From Dehalococcoidia bacterium UBA1123 (GTDB lineage: Bacteria; Chloroflexota; Dehalococcoidia; Lucifugimonadales; UBA1123), in assembly GCA_002313895.1 (NCBI GenBank), contig DCAW01000157.1, positions 1 to 25,022 on the forward strand: a stretch of 25,022 nt of DNA, written 5' to 3'. The notes beneath the pieces were generated by a model, which saw only the letters and a program-made list of their open reading frames with translations, did no database searches and was not told the origin of the DNA. This document shows, one piece after another, positions 22,187 through 25,022 of the stretch. The position numbers and the translations under genes are program-made. Numbering within the stretch: position 1 is the stretch's first letter; each line of letters starts with the position of its first letter.

Positions 22187-23545
22187 ATGAATTTATTCCG
22201 CCCTAAGCGTAAAAATCTGCCAATCGTGTTTGGATTGTTTTTCCTGATTGTTGTCGGCGCGTTGGCCTGCGCGAGCAGTGACTCCGAACCTGAGTCAGCG
22301 CCCGCTCCAGCCCCGGCGCCTGCGCCAGCGGTGGCTCCCGTCACTGCGCCAGCCCCTGCCGCGTCTGCTCCTGTCGCGCCCGTCCCGGTCGTCGCCCAGG
22401 CGGCTGTTCCCACTGAGATTTCACTAACCCCATCACCTGAACCGACATTGGCATCTGTTGTTCCACCCCCTGGATTCACCGACAAAGACCTAGCTCCGGA
22501 GATAACCGAGCCTGGCGAGTGGATAAACTCCGAGCCACTGACCCTCGCGGGGTTGCAGGATGAAGGCAAGGTCGTCCTTGTGGACTTTTGGACATACACC
22601 TGCATCAACTGCATTCGGACCCTGCCGTATATGAAAGAGTGGCAGGAAAAGTACGCCGATCACGGGTTGGTTATTCTGGGCGTTCATACCCCAGAGTTCG
22701 CATTCGAGCATATATACGAAAACGTCGTTGAAGCTGTGGAAGAATTTGGCCTGGAGTACCCAAGTGTACAGGATAACGATTTCGGCACTTGGATGGCGTT
22801 CTCCAATCGGTACTGGCCTGCGAAATATCTTGTCGATGTCAACGGGTACATTCGGTACTCGCACTTTGGCGAAGGGGCTTATGAAGAGACCGAGATGCAG
22901 ATTCGCGATCTGCTGATAGAGGCTGGATACGACCTCGAAGGCATATCAGTCAACACGGCGCCTGAACCGCAGATCGACCCTGACTCCGACGTTACCGACG
23001 CCGAGATGTCCAGAACTCGAGAACTCTACGCCGGGTACGAACGCAATTACGGCGCTTTGCGGTCTTTTACGACTCCACCCTACATCCGCCATGTAGAGTA
23101 TTACGAGGTGAAGGACGAGGCGGTCGAATACACCGACCCGGGCGAGCACGAGAACCACTTCCTGTACCTTCACGGATTGTGGAAAAATGAAGCGGATAAC
23201 CTAGTCCACGCCCAGATGACAAAGGATCATGAGGACTATATAGCCCTCAAGTTCTTCGGGACCAGCGTCAACGCGGTAATGGCCCCGGAGACAGGCGAAC
23301 CCTACCAAGTGAAGATTACGCTGAACGACGAGCCTGTGGAGATGAACAGAGCAGGCACCGACATGCAGTATGACGACGAAGGCAACAGCTTCGTCCACGT
23401 CGATGAAGCTCGGATGTACTTCCTGCTCGATCAGGACACATACTCTGGCGGGGAGTTAAAGCTGAGTTCCAACTCGGCGGAATTTGCGCTGTTCGCGTTC
23501 ACCTTCGGCTCCTACCAGGGCGGCGAGCCAGTCAAAGGAAGTTAA
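22187..23545 (+). CDS. Lipoprotein thioredoxin with DipZ-type C-terminal domain
   Basis: A 452-residue secreted lipoprotein. A signal segment (LPIVFGLFFLIVVGALAC) ends in a lipobox with Cys28. A 50-residue Ala/Pro/Val linker follows. A redoxin domain (about 115-255) then carries VDFWTYTCINCIRTLPY, with Cys139 and Cys142 as a CINC pair and HTPEFAFE downstream. This wording is that of the DipZ / CcdA-linked periplasmic thioredoxins. From about residue 275 there is a thioredoxin-like C-terminal beta domain (SRTRELYAGYERNYG, LHGLWKNEADNLVHA, YFLLDQDTYSGGELKLSS), as in the soluble half of DipZ. The membrane CcdA part is absent. Likely job: thiol reduction or peroxide and cytochrome maturation work outside the membrane. 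The ATG at 22187 has AGAGGA; a GTG at 22142 only adds residues before the signal peptide. The next lipoprotein gene follows after 7 bases. Confidence 0.88.
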   Translation: MNLFRPKRKNLPIVFGLFFLIVVGALACASSDSEPESAPAPAPAPAPAVAPVTAPAPAASAPVAPVPVVAQAAVPTEISLTPSPEPTLASVVPPPGFTDKDLAPEITEPGEWINSEPLTLAGLQDEGKVVLVDFWTYTCINCIRTLPYMKEWQEKYADHGLVILGVHTPEFAFEHIYENVVEAVEEFGLEYPSVQDNDFGTWMAFSNRYWPAKYLVDVNGYIRYSHFGEGAYEETEMQIRDLLIEAGYDLEGISVNTAPEPQIDPDSDVTDAEMSRTRELYAGYERNYGALRSFTTPPYIRHVEYYEVKDEAVEYTDPGEHENHFLYLHGLWKNEADNLVHAQMTKDHEDYIALKFFGTSVNAVMAPETGEPYQVKITLNDEPVEMNRAGTDMQYDDEGNSFVHVDEARMYFLLDQDTYSGGELKLSSNSAEFALFAFTFGSYQGGEPVKGS

Positions 23546-23552
23546 AGGCTCG

Positions 23553-24536
23553 ATGGCAACAAGAAGCGTGGCGCTATTGCTTTCGCTATTGGGACTGGTT
23601 GCGTTAGCTTGCTCGACCGCCGTCGATGAAGCTGGGCCAACCGCTCAGGCTGTAGAAACCGAGCTTACCGTGGCCGTGGTTCAAGAAACAGCCGAGATTT
23701 CAGAAAAACTCCGCCCTGACCAGATACCCCTCATCACAGGCCCGCGCTCCGAAGACGGACTTCACGCCATCTTCGCTACTCCTGATCTGGGTGTCGGCAG
23801 GAACCGGTTCGCCTTTGTTCTGGTCTCGGACACAGGGCTGGTCAACGCTTCGACCGTCACGGTTTCATCCTTCTACCTCGGAGAGGACGGCGCACAGAGG
23901 GAAGAGAAACAGACGGCGCTGGCTCTGTTCCATCCATTTCCCTACGTCACGCGTGGCATCTACACTTCGCGCCTTAATTTCGACAAGTCGGGACGATGGG
24001 GCATTGAGGCACGATTTCAGGACGACGATGGCGCGGCTCGCAACGTAGAGTTGTACTTCGAGGTGGCATCGGCCACCTCGGCGCCCGCTTTGGGCGATCC
24101 TGCGGTCAGGAGCCAGAGCAAGACGATGACTGACGTCGAGAGGCTGACCCAGATATCCACAGGATCGTTGCAGGACCCGGACCTATATCAGCTAACCATT
24201 GCTGAAGCCGCGGAGTCTGGACTGCCAACCGTGATCGTCATGGCCAGCCCTGCGTTCTGCACCAACGCGGTCTGCGGGCCACAGGTCGAGGTGCTTCAGC
24301 AATTGAAGGACGAATTCAAAGACCAGGCCAACTTCATCCACGTAGATTTCTACGACAATCCAGAAGAGATTCAAGGAGACCTGGATCGGGCGGCCCTTTC
24401 TCCTACCGTGCTGGAGTGGAACCTGCCCAGCACCGAGTGGTCCTTCGTGGTCGACAGAGACGGGATCGTGACCGGACGCTTCGAGTCCTTCGCGCCGCTG
24501 GAGGAGCTTCGGATTGCTCTAAAAGAAGTTCTCTAG
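23553..24536 (+). CDS. Lipoprotein with C-terminal thioredoxin-like domain (CX4C)
   Basis: A 327-residue lipoprotein: signal SVALLLSLLGLVALAC with lipid-anchor Cys20. Residues about 65-175 look like an Ig-like beta domain (NRFAFVLVSDTGLVNASTV, GRWGIEARFQDDDGAARNVE), as in FixH/YtkA-type extracellular proteins. A thioredoxin-like domain (about 195-327) follows. Its active segment is MASPAFCTNAVCGPQVEVL, with Cys236 and Cys241 four residues apart rather than the usual CXXC, and it ends EWSFVVDRDGIVTGRFES. The ATG at 23553 lies 7 bases past the other redox lipoprotein, so the two are one unit, probably partners in thiol chemistry or metal handling on the outer face of the membrane. The spacing of the cysteines suggests metal binding or a peroxiredoxin-like role as alternatives to thiol exchange. 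Confidence 0.84.
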   Translation: MATRSVALLLSLLGLVALACSTAVDEAGPTAQAVETELTVAVVQETAEISEKLRPDQIPLITGPRSEDGLHAIFATPDLGVGRNRFAFVLVSDTGLVNASTVTVSSFYLGEDGAQREEKQTALALFHPFPYVTRGIYTSRLNFDKSGRWGIEARFQDDDGAARNVELYFEVASATSAPALGDPAVRSQSKTMTDVERLTQISTGSLQDPDLYQLTIAEAAESGLPTVIVMASPAFCTNAVCGPQVEVLQQLKDEFKDQANFIHVDFYDNPEEIQGDLDRAALSPTVLEWNLPSTEWSFVVDRDGIVTGRFESFAPLEELRIALKEVL

Positions 24537-24604
24537 CCCTTCAGTTCTAGACGACTCTTATCTGCAATTCTTAATATACCCGCTCTCTACCTCTTCCTGC
24601 GTCG

Positions 24605-24706
24605 CTAACCCATCACCAGACGATATTCGCCCCATTGGTGCAGTTCACCATCCAACCCGTGTTTCATATGATCTTGTGCGAGGGTCAACTCATCCATTCC
24701 TGGCAT
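24605..24706 (-). CDS. Possible 33-residue ORF, unknown
   Basis: Minus-strand ATG at 24706 reads MPGMDELTLAQDHMKHGLDG and ends YRLVMG, then TAG. The composition is protein-like, but there is no good ribosome-binding site, and at 33 residues it may be chance or a remnant of a larger gene. It lies in the 220-base gap between the redox lipoproteins and the pseudopilin, where nothing else is recognisable. Confidence 0.2.
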   Translation of the reverse strand: MPGMDELTLAQDHMKHGLDGELHQWGEYRLVMG

Positions 24707-24762
24707 GCGCCTGCGGCATCCTAACCGCCGGCTCTGCTAAGTGACTGGAGAGGTATTTGTTT

Positions 24763-24991
24763 TTGAAGGAGCAGGATTTGAGGGATGGCAGACTCAACTC
24801 GCAACGTGGATTTACGCTCATAGAACTGCTGACGGTTATGACGACCATAGGAATTCTGGCTGGCATAGTGGTCCCCGCCGTCAGCGGCACGAAAGAGGCC
24901 AGCAACGAGGCAGAGGTCAGAGGGAAGGCGCGCCTTTACTGTGCAGGGCGCGGCCAACGACTTTTTCGCCGCCCAGAACTCGGCTGACGTC
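24763..24991 (+). pseudogene. Type II pseudopilin, frameshifted and cut by an insertion-sequence end
   Basis: A TTG at 24763, nine bases after GGAGAGG, starts KEQDLRDGRLNSQRGFTLIELLTVM. This contains the prepilin-peptidase site (Gly before Phe) and the N-methylated Phe helix with the conserved Glu at +5 that marks type IV pilin and type II secretion pseudopilins. The helix continues GILAGIVVPAVSGTKEASNEAEVRG. The reading frame then goes off at a CTTTACT (24932-24938): as written it ends at a TGA (24985-24987), but removing one T gives LTVQGAANDFFAAQNSADV, a typical pseudopilin continuation. That frame meets TGAGGTGG at 24992, the putative transposon end. So there are both a frameshift and an insertion. 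Confidence 0.72.
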
Positions 24992-25022
24992 TGAGGTGGA
25001 CCCCAGAAACTGGACAGGTGGT
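24992..25022. mobile_element. Putative IS3-like insertion-sequence end, cut by the window
   Basis: The final 31 bases begin TGAGGTGGACCCCAGAAACT and continue GGACAGG. A TG start, an ACCCC(A/C)-AAAACTGGACA-like core and interruption of a coding frame are features of terminal inverted repeats in the IS3 family (IS150-type wording, from memory). No transposase is visible because the window ends. Assemblies often stop inside such repeats. Confidence 0.45.

Overview
The window (about 57% GC, gene-dense) looks like a piece of an environmental bacterial chromosome. The gene set is four acyl-CoA dehydrogenase homologues, a CaiB/BaiF CoA-transferase, Gfo/Idh and 2-hydroxyacid dehydrogenases, lipoprotein thioredoxins with Ala/Pro linkers, and frequent TTG/GTG starts. 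It suits a Chloroflexota lineage such as the marine SAR202/Dehalococcoidia. That placement is inferred from gene content only; no rRNA or tRNA gene was seen. The last ~30 bases resemble an insertion-sequence end and the first 11 bases are the start of a further gene, so the window may be a contig that breaks at a repeat.

Layout. (1) 1-5130, minus strand: one probable operon, read from a TATAAT promoter near 5101: acyl-CoA dehydrogenase, a 55-aa unknown protein carrying a perfect 12-bp hairpin, alpha/beta hydrolase, metallo-beta-lactamase-fold hydrolase, S9 peptidase, and the first codons of another gene. (2) 5186-6929: a decayed stretch with a broken FAD-linked oxidase, a 95-bp palindromic MITE-like element, a scrap of an acyl-CoA dehydrogenase 3' end, and an APH-like kinase gene cut by an in-frame TGA. 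(3) 7076-10557, minus: a translationally coupled pair of unequal acyl-CoA dehydrogenase homologues (the first lacks the C-terminal helical domain, the second has a degenerate active-site region), then a full-length acyl-CoA dehydrogenase with its own promoter, candidate operator and intrinsic terminator. (4) 10842-17483, plus: PHP-domain phosphoesterase, D-2-hydroxyacid dehydrogenase, Gfo/Idh/MocA protein, two tandem paralogous aminotransferases and a BtuF-like corrinoid-binding protein. (5) 17537-21999, minus: LON-domain protein, M16 peptidase (apparently leaderless), a CaiB/BaiF CoA-transferase broken by two frameshifts, and a 3-hydroxyisobutyrate-dehydrogenase-like protein. (6) 22187-25022, plus: two redox lipoproteins in tandem, then a frameshifted type II pseudopilin that runs into the putative insertion-sequence end.

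How the parts fit. The acyl-CoA dehydrogenases, APH-like kinase, CoA-transferase and hydroxyisobutyrate-type dehydrogenase point to acyl-CoA catabolism. The kinase beside an acyl-CoA dehydrogenase pair recalls the fused kinase-dehydrogenase proteins ACAD10/ACAD11. Three catabolic or surface genes are visibly broken, so either this lineage is losing accessory functions or the assembly has indel errors. Degenerate heptad repeats (TCAGCNN / TCAGGNN) sit in several intergenic gaps.
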